Origin: Methylovulum psychrotolerans
Lineage (GTDB): Bacteria; Pseudomonadota; Gammaproteobacteria; Methylococcales; Methylomonadaceae
Assembly (NCBI RefSeq): GCF_002923755.1
Contig: NZ_PGFZ01000009.1
Coordinates: 118,288 to 156,360 of the forward strand
Direction: 5' to 3'
Length of the DNA: 38,073 nt
Part shown: piece by piece, positions 7,900 to 16,828 of the stretch
How positions within the stretch are numbered: position 1 is the stretch's first letter
How the letters are laid out: each line of letters opens with the position of its first letter
The notes under the pieces: model-generated
What the model was told of the DNA's origin: nothing
Databases searched by the model: none
The model's input: the letters and a program-made list of their open reading frames with translations, nothing else
Made by a program: the position numbers and the translations under genes

Positions 7900-9065
7900 T
7901 CCGTTTGCATTCAAAAAACAACGGCGTTTTGGGCGGGCTCCTGCACCGGCATCCCTTTATCGCCAAACTGACGGACAATCCGGGTTTGCCCAAGGCGCTC
8001 CGGCCCCGGCAGGCGTTGTTGGTGTCGGATCATGAAGCGCCCATAACGGAGGGTTTCGGCTTGGTTCTGGTCGCGCACGATAACGGGACGCCTGCGGTTG
8101 ACAATGCCGTCCGGCTGGCCCCCGAACTCCGTTACCTTAAGGGGCACGATGTCATAAAATTCAGCCCGGACACACTAAAGATAGACGTCCTGTACCGTAA
8201 GGAAGCGAATGCCCATTCGTTTTTGGTGACCGAACGTTGCAATTCGTTTTGCATCATGTGTTCGCAGCCCCCAAGGGATACCGACGACCGTTATCTGGTC
8301 GGCGACATGTTGGCGGCCTTACCCTTACTGCATCCTGATACGCGTGAAATCGGCATTACGGGCGGTGAGCCGACGTTATGGGGCGAAGATTTTATCCGGC
8401 TGGTACAGGCCTCAAAAAACCACTTGCCCAACACGGGGCTGCATATCCTCTCCAATGGCCGCAATTTTAAGGACGTCAGTCTGGCGGTCCGGCTCGCCAA
8501 TGTCGGGCATCCCGATTTGATGGTGGGGATACCGTTATATGCCGATTATTCCCAACTGCACGATTTTATCGTGCAGGCCGACGACGCCTTTGACGACACC
8601 ATACGCGGCATTTTGAACTTGAAACGTTGCCGGGTGCCTGTAGAAATACGCATTGTCATCCACCAACAAAATTACCGCAGGTTACCGAAACTGGCCGAGT
8701 TCATAACCCGCAATTTGTTGTTTGTGGACCATGTCGCCTTAATGGGGCTGGAGGTTATGGGGTTTGCCAAATCCAACCTGAAAAGCTTATGGATAGACCC
8801 TTATGATTTCCGGGACGAACTTAGGGTGGCCGTCCAAACATTGGCCGATGCGAAGTTGCGGGTCTCCATTTATAACACCCCGTTATGCGTCATACCCGAA
8901 CCTGTCCGCCGTTATGCGGTGCGTTCGATTAGCGACTGGAAAAACGATTACCTGGAGGCCTGCGGGTGTTGCTCCGCAAAACGGCAGTGCGGCGGATTCT
9001 TTTCCTCTAATTTAGGGACGGCCAGCGGGCACATCAAACCCTTTCCGGCCGGTTTTGTCCCATGA
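7896..9065 (+). CDS. hxsC: radical SAM maturase HxsC
   Basis: 389 residues from the ATG at 7896, which overlaps the hxsB stop as ATGA. A longer start at TTG 7884 is less likely. The cluster-binding motif is ERCNSFCIMC (Cx3Cx2C), followed by the GGEPTLWG box and LHILSNGRNF. A cysteine-rich end (LEACGCCSAKRQCGG) could hold an auxiliary cluster. The pattern fits HxsC, the second maturase always paired with HxsB in HXS loci. Two different radical SAM enzymes on one precursor imply two chemical steps. The next gene overlaps by 4 bases. Confidence 0.85.
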   Translation: MIRLHSKNNGVLGGLLHRHPFIAKLTDNPGLPKALRPRQALLVSDHEAPITEGFGLVLVAHDNGTPAVDNAVRLAPELRYLKGHDVIKFSPDTLKIDVLYRKEANAHSFLVTERCNSFCIMCSQPPRDTDDRYLVGDMLAALPLLHPDTREIGITGGEPTLWGEDFIRLVQASKNHLPNTGLHILSNGRNFKDVSLAVRLANVGHPDLMVGIPLYADYSQLHDFIVQADDAFDDTIRGILNLKRCRVPVEIRIVIHQQNYRRLPKLAEFITRNLLFVDHVALMGLEVMGFAKSNLKSLWIDPYDFRDELRVAVQTLADAKLRVSIYNTPLCVIPEPVRRYAVRSISDWKNDYLEACGCCSAKRQCGGFFSSNLGTASGHIKPFPAGFVP

Positions 9066-9694
9066 CGGCCAAAAAGCACAAACGGCCGGCAGACGGGAGC
9101 CCTTCACCATTTGTCATGGCGTGCCTGGCGCATAAGTCGCTGACCGCATCCGGGCTGGCCTTGGATTTGGCTTGCGGGTATGGGAGGCATACCCGCAAGC
9201 TGGGTTCGATGGGGTTTTCTGCCGTCTCCGGCGATTTGTCTATGGACTGTTTGGGCGTAACCCGGCGCGGCCCGGCACCGGCCTTTTGTGTATGCTTGGA
9301 CGCCCGTGCCGAACTGCCGTTCACCGACCGTGCTTTCCGGTTGGTCCTGATCGTCCATTACGTCGATAAAGGGCTTCTTGCCAGGGCGGCAAGGGTAATC
9401 GCCCCCGGAGGGTTTCTGATCTATGAATCTTATGGCGGGCAAGGCGAAAATTGGCGTTCCCTGCCCGCCCATGGCGAAGTGGAAAACGAATTGTCAGGGG
9501 AATTTTCCGTCATCAGGAAATGCACGCGTTCCGTCGGCCCGAAAGACGGCCCGCGTGCGAATGTGAAACTTTTTGCCCGGAAAAACTCCCCGCAAACCGC
9601 CGTAAATGCACTTTTAGGTCGGGCGGGAGACGGAATGCCGTTAAGCCATTCTTATGCCGGCCCCCATCAGATAATCCTGCCCGGAAAGGGTTGA
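9062..9694 (+). CDS. class I SAM-dependent methyltransferase
   Basis: 210 residues. The glycine-rich SAM-binding motif is LDLACGYGRHTRKL at about residues 37-50. It is followed by an acidic end of strand 2 (SGDLS) and a motif IV/post-I region ending in LIVHYVDKGLLARAARVIAP then GGFLIYESYG. It resembles TehB-like or UbiE/Menaquinone-type methyltransferases. The start overlaps the hxsC stop (ATGA), so it is translationally coupled to the HXS operon. This suggests that it methylates the peptide or a related small molecule. A methyltransferase is not among the standard hxsABCD set as I know it. Confidence 0.8.
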   Translation: MTAKKHKRPADGSPSPFVMACLAHKSLTASGLALDLACGYGRHTRKLGSMGFSAVSGDLSMDCLGVTRRGPAPAFCVCLDARAELPFTDRAFRLVLIVHYVDKGLLARAARVIAPGGFLIYESYGGQGENWRSLPAHGEVENELSGEFSVIRKCTRSVGPKDGPRANVKLFARKNSPQTAVNALLGRAGDGMPLSHSYAGPHQIILPGKG

Positions 9695-9699
9695 TATGA

Positions 9700-10689
9700 A
9701 TGCCGCTTGCCCGTTTTTTAGAGACCGCCCCAATGTATAAGCCCCCCTTATTGTCATTCCCGATTTTACTGGCCGCCTTAATCTTCCCGCCTGCAACCCC
9801 AGCGGCCAATACCCCGTGTTCAGGAAAAAAAGGCGGGATAGCCCGCTGTGACGGCCAAAAGTTTGTTTGCAACGACGGCAGCTACAGCGCCTCCAAGCAA
9901 GATTGTCAGGCCATGTTGGGCGGAAATGCTGCCGGGAGGGGGCAACAGGCAACGCCGGTCACGGAAAAAAATACAGCCGGTCCGCCGCCGTCCGACTTTC
10001 CGTCCCCGTCAGCCGCCGATAACGCCGGCAATATCCTTAAGCTGGATTATGACGGTTTCACCGTTTGGCTGGATTGCTCAAAACGCGGCGCCGTAAAATT
10101 CCGTTACAACCCGCAGCACGATACCGGCAATGCCAAACGGTACGACAAATTCTATCTTGACCCTAACGTGCCGGCGGAATGCCAGCAGACCAGCGCAAAA
10201 CCCTACGGAAACGGCTATGATCGTGGGCATCAGGTGCCGGCAAACCATTTGGATGCGTCGGAGGCGGCGATAAAAGCCACAAACACCATGACAAACATCT
10301 TGCCCCAAGCGGCGAACATGAACCGCGGGGCTTGGTTGCTCACCGAAGAAATCATCGAATGTTACCGGGATATCGACGAGCTGTTGGTGATTGGCGGGGT
10401 GGTCTGGGGCGACAACCAGAAGGACGATTATTTTGTCAAATCGCACGGCATCAAAACCCCCGACGCCTATTGGAAAGTGATCGTCCGCGGGACCGGGCAG
10501 GACGAACGGGCGATCGCATGGGTTGTTCCCAATTCACAAGAGGCCACCAGAAAAAATTTGGACAAGTATCTCGTCAGCGTCAGTGACATTGAAAAACTGA
10601 CGGGTGAAACAATCCCCGTCCACGACTATGCCAAGCACGGAAAGCCCGGCCAATCTTGGCCTATACCCATCGGATGTGACAAAAGTTGA
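9700..10689 (+). CDS. exported NUC1-type DNA/RNA non-specific endonuclease
   Basis: 329 residues from ATG 9700, or 318 from ATG 9733. A hydrophobic export signal ends near PPATPAA. A small Cys-containing region (GGIARCDGQKFVCNDGSYSA) follows, then a Pro/Ser-rich linker. The nuclease domain has YDRGHQVPANHLD at 173-185, with the catalytic His of the DRGH box at 177. Next come TMTNILPQAANMNRGAW, containing the Mg-binding Asn (N208), and a final half with ELLVIGGVVWG. All key residues are present, so activity on DNA and RNA outside the cytoplasm is likely. It starts 5 bases after the methyltransferase gene, and is probably part of the same transcript. It is not a close copy of the broken nuclease upstream. 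Confidence 0.88.
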   Translation: MPLARFLETAPMYKPPLLSFPILLAALIFPPATPAANTPCSGKKGGIARCDGQKFVCNDGSYSASKQDCQAMLGGNAAGRGQQATPVTEKNTAGPPPSDFPSPSAADNAGNILKLDYDGFTVWLDCSKRGAVKFRYNPQHDTGNAKRYDKFYLDPNVPAECQQTSAKPYGNGYDRGHQVPANHLDASEAAIKATNTMTNILPQAANMNRGAWLLTEEIIECYRDIDELLVIGGVVWGDNQKDDYFVKSHGIKTPDAYWKVIVRGTGQDERAIAWVVPNSQEATRKNLDKYLVSVSDIEKLTGETIPVHDYAKHGKPGQSWPIPIGCDKS

Positions 10690-10785
10690 TTTTATGGGAA
10701 ACGTCAGGGTGGAATGGCCGGAAGAAGCTTCCCGCCCGGGTTTTGGACAAATGCTGGGGCGTACCTACTAAACGGGCTAAAAAAT

Positions 10786-12051
10786 ATGACCGTTATTATT
10801 AGGGGGCAGCGTACCGGATTGGCTTCCTTGTTAGGAAGCGACCGACAAACCGGCGGTTTTCAAATCGGCCTAAAAATGTCGGGTAAGGTTGGGGTCGACT
10901 TTGCCTGTTTTGGGTTGGGCAAAGGAAGAAAGTTGTTTGAGGACGCCTACATGACGTTCTACAACCAACCGGAAACGCCTTGTGGCGGGGTTGGATTATC
11001 GGCTGCCGGAGGGGATGGCGACCAGGCAAGGTTTACATGCCGGTTGCCTAATTTGCCGGACGGCATAGAGAGTTTGGTCTTTACCGCAGCGATTGACGGC
11101 AAGGGTTCAATGCGGCAAATACAGCAGGGATATTTGCGTTTTCTTGTGTCCGGTCTGGAAATTGCCCGTTTCGCCTTTACGGGAGGGGATTTCCAAGATG
11201 AAAAGGCATTGATGTTGGGGGAAATCTACCGTAAGGATGGTGTCTGGCGGTTTTCCGCCATCGGTCAGGGTTTTAACGGGGGGATGGCCGCCTTAGTCGA
11301 ATATTTTGGCGCCGCCGTAGCCGAAGGGGAACCCCTGGCAAAAGGCAAACTGTCATTGGAAAATAAAATGGCGGCATCCTCTCCGGCTCTGGTTTGCCTT
11401 GCGAAAAAAGCCGCGATATCTTTGGAAAAACATAAGTTGGCCGAAACGGTCGCCAGGGTCGGGCTGGTTTTGGACGCATCCGGTTCCATGCGCCATCAGT
11501 ACCGTGACGGAAAAGTGCAGTCGGTCATCAACCGTTTGTTGCCTCTGGCCGTGCATTTTGATGATGACGGCGAGTTGGATGTATGGGCGTTTTCCGACCA
11601 TGTCTTGGCTTTGCCTTCGGCGACCCTGAAAAACCATGCCGATTATGTCGGGACTGTCCATCAGGGTTGGCAAAAATGGGGCATGATGGGCAAAAATAAT
11701 GAACCTCCGGCCATTGAAAAAGTTATCGCACACTATCGGGACACCCGCCTTCCCGTACTGGTCATCTTTGTCAGTGACGGCGGGGTCAACCAGAACGCCG
11801 CCATCAAAAAACTGCTTGTGGCCGCCGCGCCTTTGCCCATTTTTTGGCAATTTGTCGGAATCGGCGGCCGCAATTATGGCGTATTGGAAAAGTTCGACAC
11901 AATGGAAGGCAGGGTTATAGACAATTGCGGTTTTTTTGCATTGGATGACCTTGATGTCATCAGCGAACAGGAGCTCTATGACAGGCTGTTAAAAGAATTT
12001 CCCAATTGGATATGCGAAGCCCAACAGAAACGCATCATCCGCACCGGCTAG
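10786..12051 (+). CDS. TerF-like protein: TerD domain plus von Willebrand A domain
   Basis: About 421 residues from the ATG at 10786; an earlier ATG at 10714 gives a 24-residue extension that is unlike the family. The first half is a TerD-type domain: FACFGLGKGRKL, EDAYMTFYNQPETPCGGVGL, and GEIYRKDGVWRFSAIGQGFN. The second half is a vWA domain with a metal-site DxSxS motif in LVLDASGSMRHQ, then ELDVWAFSD and LVIFVSDGG. The same order occurs in TerF of tellurite/stress-response (Ter) systems, which bind calcium and may sense or assemble complexes. No other ter gene is visible, so it is an isolated TerF-like gene next to the HXS operon. Confidence 0.82.
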   Translation: MTVIIRGQRTGLASLLGSDRQTGGFQIGLKMSGKVGVDFACFGLGKGRKLFEDAYMTFYNQPETPCGGVGLSAAGGDGDQARFTCRLPNLPDGIESLVFTAAIDGKGSMRQIQQGYLRFLVSGLEIARFAFTGGDFQDEKALMLGEIYRKDGVWRFSAIGQGFNGGMAALVEYFGAAVAEGEPLAKGKLSLENKMAASSPALVCLAKKAAISLEKHKLAETVARVGLVLDASGSMRHQYRDGKVQSVINRLLPLAVHFDDDGELDVWAFSDHVLALPSATLKNHADYVGTVHQGWQKWGMMGKNNEPPAIEKVIAHYRDTRLPVLVIFVSDGGVNQNAAIKKLLVAAAPLPIFWQFVGIGGRNYGVLEKFDTMEGRVIDNCGFFALDDLDVISEQELYDRLLKEFPNWICEAQQKRIIRTG

Positions 12052-12185
12052 ACTAAACACGATGAAGTGGCTTCATGACACTTAAAAAACGAAAAAACGG
12101 GGCAGCGCCAATCCGCTGCAATGACACTACCTTAAACTAGGCTAAATATTGTCTGGACAATGGGGTCTACTGAAAGGAAATAATT
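12052..12185 (+). other. intergenic with two short hairpins and ribosome site
   Basis: Two small palindromes lie here: ATGAAG/CTTCAT at 12062-12076 and GCAGCG/CGCTGC at about 12104-12121. Neither is followed by a strong T-run, so they are weak terminator candidates for the preceding gene. AAAGGA, 7-8 bases before 12186, is a good ribosome site for the next gene. Confidence 0.4.
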
Positions 12186-13469
12186 ATGATTTTAAAACGA
12201 CATGTTTTAATTTGTGTACTAGCAGGCTTAATGACTATTTTCTGTATAACAATACATGCATCTGAAAAAGTAAAAGTTTCGTCGTCATACGACAAAAATG
12301 GGGTAACCATTTTATTTTTTGGGGTCGCTTATGAAGAAGTTCAAAAATTCATTTTAGATAAAAAAGATGTAACAAATGAACTTCGTGGACTTATTGATGA
12401 AGGAATTGTGATTACGACACCCGAAGGTAGTAATGGTTTTTCTCTTTTTTTCCCGCTTGGTGAACAAGGCATCAATATAGATAAAAAGATATTGCGTAAA
12501 TATGTAGGCGGTCAATTTACGGTTGTTCTTCAAGATGAAACAACAATTTCTGATCGTATTGCCGTCGATACCATTCCCATTGAAAAAGGATTGATTTTTA
12601 TGCCTGGCAATAAAAATACTAGCGAATCATTACCTCGAATAATTGGAGGATATGGAGCTAATTGCGGAAGCTATTCAAGTCCAAACAATCCCTATCCGTG
12701 TTGCGATAACGATTTTAGTAATAAAATAAGCACTAATGATGGAAATTGTACTTGGTGGGCATGGAAAATGGTTAACGAGAAATGGGGAATCAATTTGAGA
12801 GGGTGGGGCAGCGCGCCGAACTGGGCTAGTAATGCGAAATCTGATGGCTATATTGTACTTGATTTTCCTGTTTCTGGAACAGTTGCATCCAGCTCTTCTG
12901 GTTATGGACACGTTGCTTATGTAACAGGCTATAGTGCTAGTAATGTGGCTGTCACAGAAATGAATTGTGGTATTAATAGCTCTGCAAGACAAGGCACATC
13001 CTACACATACCCAACGACAAAGTTTAATACCGGATACATCACACCTTTACAGCTTAAAGATTTTTGGATTAAAAGTACATCAATTACTCCGTCTGCCAGT
13101 ACGGTCTACAGTAACTTTTATCTTAGCCAAAATTTCGATGCTCAATTTAAGGTGGTTAATAGGAATGTTAATAGTGCATTTTACGTCCAACAGTTTAGGG
13201 TTGCTGTACATAAAGCTGATAACAATTTAACTTGGGTGCGTGATTTTACGACCAAAGGAAGTGCTTTAACTGGCGGATACGGGAACACTTTTACTGGCGG
13301 ATATGCTTTATCTTTATTCCCCTGGATCAAGGCTGGAGCTACTTTTGAAAGTAGCGCTGTATATACCTATTTCAATTCTTCAGAAAAAGGAAATTATTAT
13401 ATTATTCCTAAAATGATGATCAATAACAAATGGGTCAACTTAGGAAAACAACTCGTTACAGTTCGTTAA
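12186..13469 (+). CDS. exported CHAP-type amidase/peptidase
   Basis: 427 residues. A signal peptide occupies about residues 1-25 (RHVLICVLAGLMTIFCITIH). After a 120-residue region without a recognised domain comes a CHAP-like NlpC/P60-fold domain. It has the catalytic Cys in NDGNCTWWAWKM (C188), the His in GYGHVAYVTG (H242) and an acidic residue in VTEMN (E258). The last 130 residues look like a beta-rich binding domain (SALTGGYGNTFTGGYALSL). It is probably a secreted peptidoglycan hydrolase. Base composition is clearly lower in GC than the hxs genes, suggesting separate acquisition. Confidence 0.78.
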   Translation: MILKRHVLICVLAGLMTIFCITIHASEKVKVSSSYDKNGVTILFFGVAYEEVQKFILDKKDVTNELRGLIDEGIVITTPEGSNGFSLFFPLGEQGINIDKKILRKYVGGQFTVVLQDETTISDRIAVDTIPIEKGLIFMPGNKNTSESLPRIIGGYGANCGSYSSPNNPYPCCDNDFSNKISTNDGNCTWWAWKMVNEKWGINLRGWGSAPNWASNAKSDGYIVLDFPVSGTVASSSSGYGHVAYVTGYSASNVAVTEMNCGINSSARQGTSYTYPTTKFNTGYITPLQLKDFWIKSTSITPSASTVYSNFYLSQNFDAQFKVVNRNVNSAFYVQQFRVAVHKADNNLTWVRDFTTKGSALTGGYGNTFTGGYALSLFPWIKAGATFESSAVYTYFNSSEKGNYYIIPKMMINNKWVNLGKQLVTVR

Positions 13470-13733
13470 TACCAGATCAGCTTGGCCGACCGTAAGGATT
13501 CGTGCATAGATTGATAGTAGTGGCCTGCAACCCGCATCCTGCCTACAATCACGCCGTTTTAACCGCACTATGTAGTCCGAAACCGGACGGTTTCGGGCAG
13601 GCTTTCCAATGGATGTGCACGAAAGTAGGCATAAAGCATTTCGTACAGCTGTTATAGCCCGGCATCCCTTTCGGACGGATTGAATTGGCCCGTTGTTTAG
13701 ATCTAATATGGCTCTACTATCCATTTACGGGAG
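13470..13733. other. non-coding, possibly transposon debris
   Basis: No gene is recognised. On the minus strand a short coding-like piece (YEMLYAYFRAHPLESLPETV) occurs near 13570-13650 but has no family I can name. The next feature is a transposase remnant. Confidence 0.35.
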
Positions 13734-14103
13734 AATCCTTACGGTTGGGCGGAAAGGGCGGACGGTTTCGAACTGATGTTGCTGCGCCTGTTGGACGAGG
13801 AATATACCGGCCGCCCTTTTTCGGCAGCCGGAAAAATGTGGTTTGGCTACGCGCCGAAGGCCATTGCGTCAACCGCAAGCGGGTGGCAGCGTCTGATGCG
13901 CATTCTGGGCTTGTCGGGGATGGTGTGGCCACAACACCAGAAAAAGCCACCCCCGGCGCACGCGGTTTACCCGTATTTGCCTAGGGGCTTGGGCATTGTC
14001 CGCCTAAATCAGGTTTGGAGTACCTAGTACCCCGTGTTATATCCGGCTGGCGCACGGCTTTGTCTGTCTGGTGGCCGTCATCGACTGCTACAGCCGTACT
14101 TAA
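13734..14103 (+). pseudogene. IS3-family transposase (OrfB) remnant
   Basis: Across frames one reads NPYGWAERADGFELMLLRLL and EEYTGRPF, then GSRK..VVWLRAEGHCVNRKRV. This is followed by RLMRILGLSGMVWP, HAVYPYLPRGL, VRLNQVWST and YIRLAHGFVCLVAVIDCYSR. This is the N-terminal and early catalytic part of an IS3-type OrfB. At least three frameshifts and a stop are present, the first catalytic Asp region (STDITY) is broken, and the C-terminal half is missing. Confidence 0.75.
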
Positions 14104-14185
14104 ATACGCCAATTTAATGGAGTCAGAAAAACAGCAAAACGAATCTTTAAGCCAAGCAAGCAATTAATCTATTGGGAAAATCACC

Positions 14186-16549
14186 ATGTCTAACTCTTAT
14201 CAATTCAAAAAATCAGCTTTATTTTCTGGGATATTTACTTTATCAGCTGAAAAGTTCTTACCCCACTTGGTTGGCAGTTACACCAATCCAGATGGTGGCA
14301 ACCTTCAAGAGATCATTTTCAAAAATGGTTTGGCCTATATATCGGCTAGCGAAAACGGGCTTCAAGTCTTAGATGTTTCAAACCCCGAATCACCAACAAA
14401 AGTGGGAAGCTTCAAATTGTACTACGGCATTGATGTTGATTTGTCTGGCAATTTAGCATACAACGCCGATTCAAGTTATGGCCTACGAATATTGGATGTT
14501 AGCAACCCTAATGCACCTGTAGAAATCGGTGGTTATGCAACAAAAGACAGCGGTTTTGTTTTTTGTAAATCAGTGACATTAAGTGGCTCGTTAGCTTACT
14601 TGGTAATGGAAGGTATTGATAGCGATTTTGCTGATAATGGTATATTGATTATTGATGTAAGCAACCCTTATAGACCAACAAAATTAAACAGCTTTCCTTC
14701 GGCTTTTGAGGCCACTGATCTTGCTATTAGCGGTAATCAGGCTTATGTCACCAGTGGAAATGCAGGGCTACTCATATATGATGTTAGCAATCCCTATAAT
14801 CCGCATCAGATTGGAAGCTATGATGTCGAAGGCTTTAGCTGTGTTGGCACAACGATCAATGGTAACTTTGCTTATGAGCTATATAATTTGTCCAACAGCA
14901 GGGGAACACCTAATATTCTGAAAGTCTTAGATATTAGCAACCCTTCTTCGCCACAACTCGTTGCCAATTACGATTCGCTGAATGTTTTAAGTGTCGTTGC
15001 TGAAGGGGAAAGCACTTATGCTTTTGCTGGGGATTTTAAACCTGATGGTTCTGGCTTCCTGCAAATCTTAGATTTGACCAACCCTAATAATCCAAGTTGG
15101 TTGACTGGGTTTGATGCTTCCCAAGGCATACCGATTAGAAGCGATGTGCCAATTACAGGCATAGCTATTCATGAAAATTTTGTTTATATCACGGAATCTT
15201 TTAACGGCTTGCAAGTGATTCAATTTAAGGACAATGTCCCCTTGCCTGTGTTAAACATCTCCTCCGTTGATGCGGATAAACCGGAAAGTAGCGGTGCTTT
15301 TCTTTTCAAAATCGAAAGGAGTGGAGATTTGAGCAGTAATTCTGTAGTCGATTACAGTGTGTCAGGCGGTCAAGCGACTAATGATGACTTTATTACAAAC
15401 TCAGGCAGTGTTGTTTTTAAACCTGGAGAGACCTCAAAAGTGGTGGTTATCAATGTCGCTAATGACAGTACATTTGAATCTGACGAAGCTTTCATTGTCG
15501 AATTATCAAATCCGTTAAATGCGACCTTAGGTAATGCCGAAGCGGTAGGTACTATAATCAATGACGATGCCAACCACACCATCCCCACAGAGGGTGACGA
15601 TGACTTGATCGGTACAGCAAACGATGATGTCATGAAAGGGCTTGGCGGTAATGATCAGCTATCCAGTTTGGATGGAAATGATAGCCTGAATGGCGGGGTG
15701 GGTGCAGATACGATGCAAGGTGGTGTAGGCAATGATACATACTATGTCGATAATGCGCGTGATATCGTTATTGAAACTTCAACTATAACAACCGAAATTG
15801 ACACTGTTTACAGTGAAACCAGCTTTACATTAAGTGAAAATGTTGAAAATTTAGTGCTGGTTGATTCAGTATGGGCCGTCAAGGCCATAGGAAACTCAAG
15901 CAACAACATTTTGGAAGGTAACCGCCTAGCAAACTTGATTGACGGTAAAAAAGGCATGGATACCATGATCGGCGGTGATGGGGACGACACCTATATGGTC
16001 GATAGTAGCAAAGATATTATCAAAGAAGTCGGTAGTGATTCGATTGCTGGCAACGATAGTGTCAAGTCCGCTGCTAGCTTCTTATTGCCAACCAATGTGG
16101 AAAATTTATATCTGATTGGAACATCTGCAATCAATGGTACTGGTAATGCGCTAAAGAACACGATAGTAGGTAATGCCTATGACAATGTCATTAATGGTGG
16201 TTTAGGTAAAGACACCTTAACTGGTGGTTTAGGCAAAGATACCTTCCTGTTTGATACACCGCTTAAGTCAAATGTCGATAAAATCACCGACTTTAAACCC
16301 GTTGATGACACGATTCGCTTGGAAAACGCCATTTTTACGAAATTAAAAATCACCACAGACCACCTATTGGATAAAGCAAATTTTGTAAAATCCACGTCCG
16401 CTGTTGACGGCAATGATTATGTCATCTACAACAGCACAACAGGCGCATTGTTTTATGATGCCGATGGTAATGGCTCTAGTGCAGCGGTACAGATTGCCAC
16501 CTTGGGCGCCGGATTGAATTTAACCCATGCCGATTTTTTGGTATCCTAA
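14186..16549 (+). CDS. RTX-type secreted protein with LVIVD repeats and Calx-beta domain
   Basis: 787 residues. Residues from about 40 to 345 hold at least six LVIVD-type repeats, each with a core such as GLQVLDVSNPESPTKVGSF or GLRILDVSNPNAPVEIGGY, likely forming a beta-propeller. Residues about 350-460 form a Calx-beta domain (YSVSGGQATNDDFI, SDEAFIVELSNPLNATLG, GTIINDD). From about 468 there are RTX calcium-binding nonapeptides (GLGGNDQL, GGVGADTMQGGVGNDTYYVD, GGDGDDTYMVD, GGLGKDTLTGGLGKDTF). The C-terminus, without Cys, fits export by a type I secretion system. No signal peptide and no transporter genes are nearby. Likely a surface or released adhesin. The composition is low in GC. Confidence 0.85.
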   Translation: MSNSYQFKKSALFSGIFTLSAEKFLPHLVGSYTNPDGGNLQEIIFKNGLAYISASENGLQVLDVSNPESPTKVGSFKLYYGIDVDLSGNLAYNADSSYGLRILDVSNPNAPVEIGGYATKDSGFVFCKSVTLSGSLAYLVMEGIDSDFADNGILIIDVSNPYRPTKLNSFPSAFEATDLAISGNQAYVTSGNAGLLIYDVSNPYNPHQIGSYDVEGFSCVGTTINGNFAYELYNLSNSRGTPNILKVLDISNPSSPQLVANYDSLNVLSVVAEGESTYAFAGDFKPDGSGFLQILDLTNPNNPSWLTGFDASQGIPIRSDVPITGIAIHENFVYITESFNGLQVIQFKDNVPLPVLNISSVDADKPESSGAFLFKIERSGDLSSNSVVDYSVSGGQATNDDFITNSGSVVFKPGETSKVVVINVANDSTFESDEAFIVELSNPLNATLGNAEAVGTIINDDANHTIPTEGDDDLIGTANDDVMKGLGGNDQLSSLDGNDSLNGGVGADTMQGGVGNDTYYVDNARDIVIETSTITTEIDTVYSETSFTLSENVENLVLVDSVWAVKAIGNSSNNILEGNRLANLIDGKKGMDTMIGGDGDDTYMVDSSKDIIKEVGSDSIAGNDSVKSAASFLLPTNVENLYLIGTSAINGTGNALKNTIVGNAYDNVINGGLGKDTLTGGLGKDTFLFDTPLKSNVDKITDFKPVDDTIRLENAIFTKLKITTDHLLDKANFVKSTSAVDGNDYVIYNSTTGALFYDADGNGSSAAVQIATLGAGLNLTHADFLVS

Positions 16550-16632
16550 CATAATAATAAAGGTTTAAAACTGATTGTGCCGTATTATGGGCTAGCTAAA
16601 AAACTCTGTATATGACAAAAATTAGTTAAAAC
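16550..16632. other. short intergenic spacer
   Basis: AT-rich, with no gene or clear terminator; it separates the RTX gene from the transposase remnant. Confidence 0.3.
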
Positions 16633-16820
16633 TTAAGTCACCTTATTGTCCACGCAGAGGAAGGCAAATAAGGCGCTGACCGTATTCCTAAAGCCATACG
16701 CCATCTGAAATAGGGCTTCGTTGATAATGTCCAAGCCGAGCCTGAAAATATTTTTGGCAGGGCGTTGGTGTTTTTTTATTTTGATGGCCTTGACTTGGGC
16801 ATGTTGCCATTCGCCCACGC
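16633..16820 (-). pseudogene. IS4-type transposase C-terminal remnant
   Basis: The minus strand reads RVGEWQHAQVKAIKIKKHQR, then PAKNIFRLGLDIINEALFQM and a short tail to a stop at 16633. The motif (R-x-G-E-W, then K-K-H-x-R-x-A-K-x-I-F-R-x-G-L-D) is typical of the C-terminal end of IS4-family transposases. The catalytic part is gone. Upstream on that strand the fragment runs directly into the most degraded CRISPR repeat, so the element probably removed the old end of the array. Confidence 0.65.
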
Positions 16821-16828
16821 GGTGCGCC

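Noticed and set aside
13440-13724. Minus-strand 94-codon frame after the CHAP gene
   Set aside because: It overlaps the CHAP stop, matches nothing I recognise and has no ribosome site.
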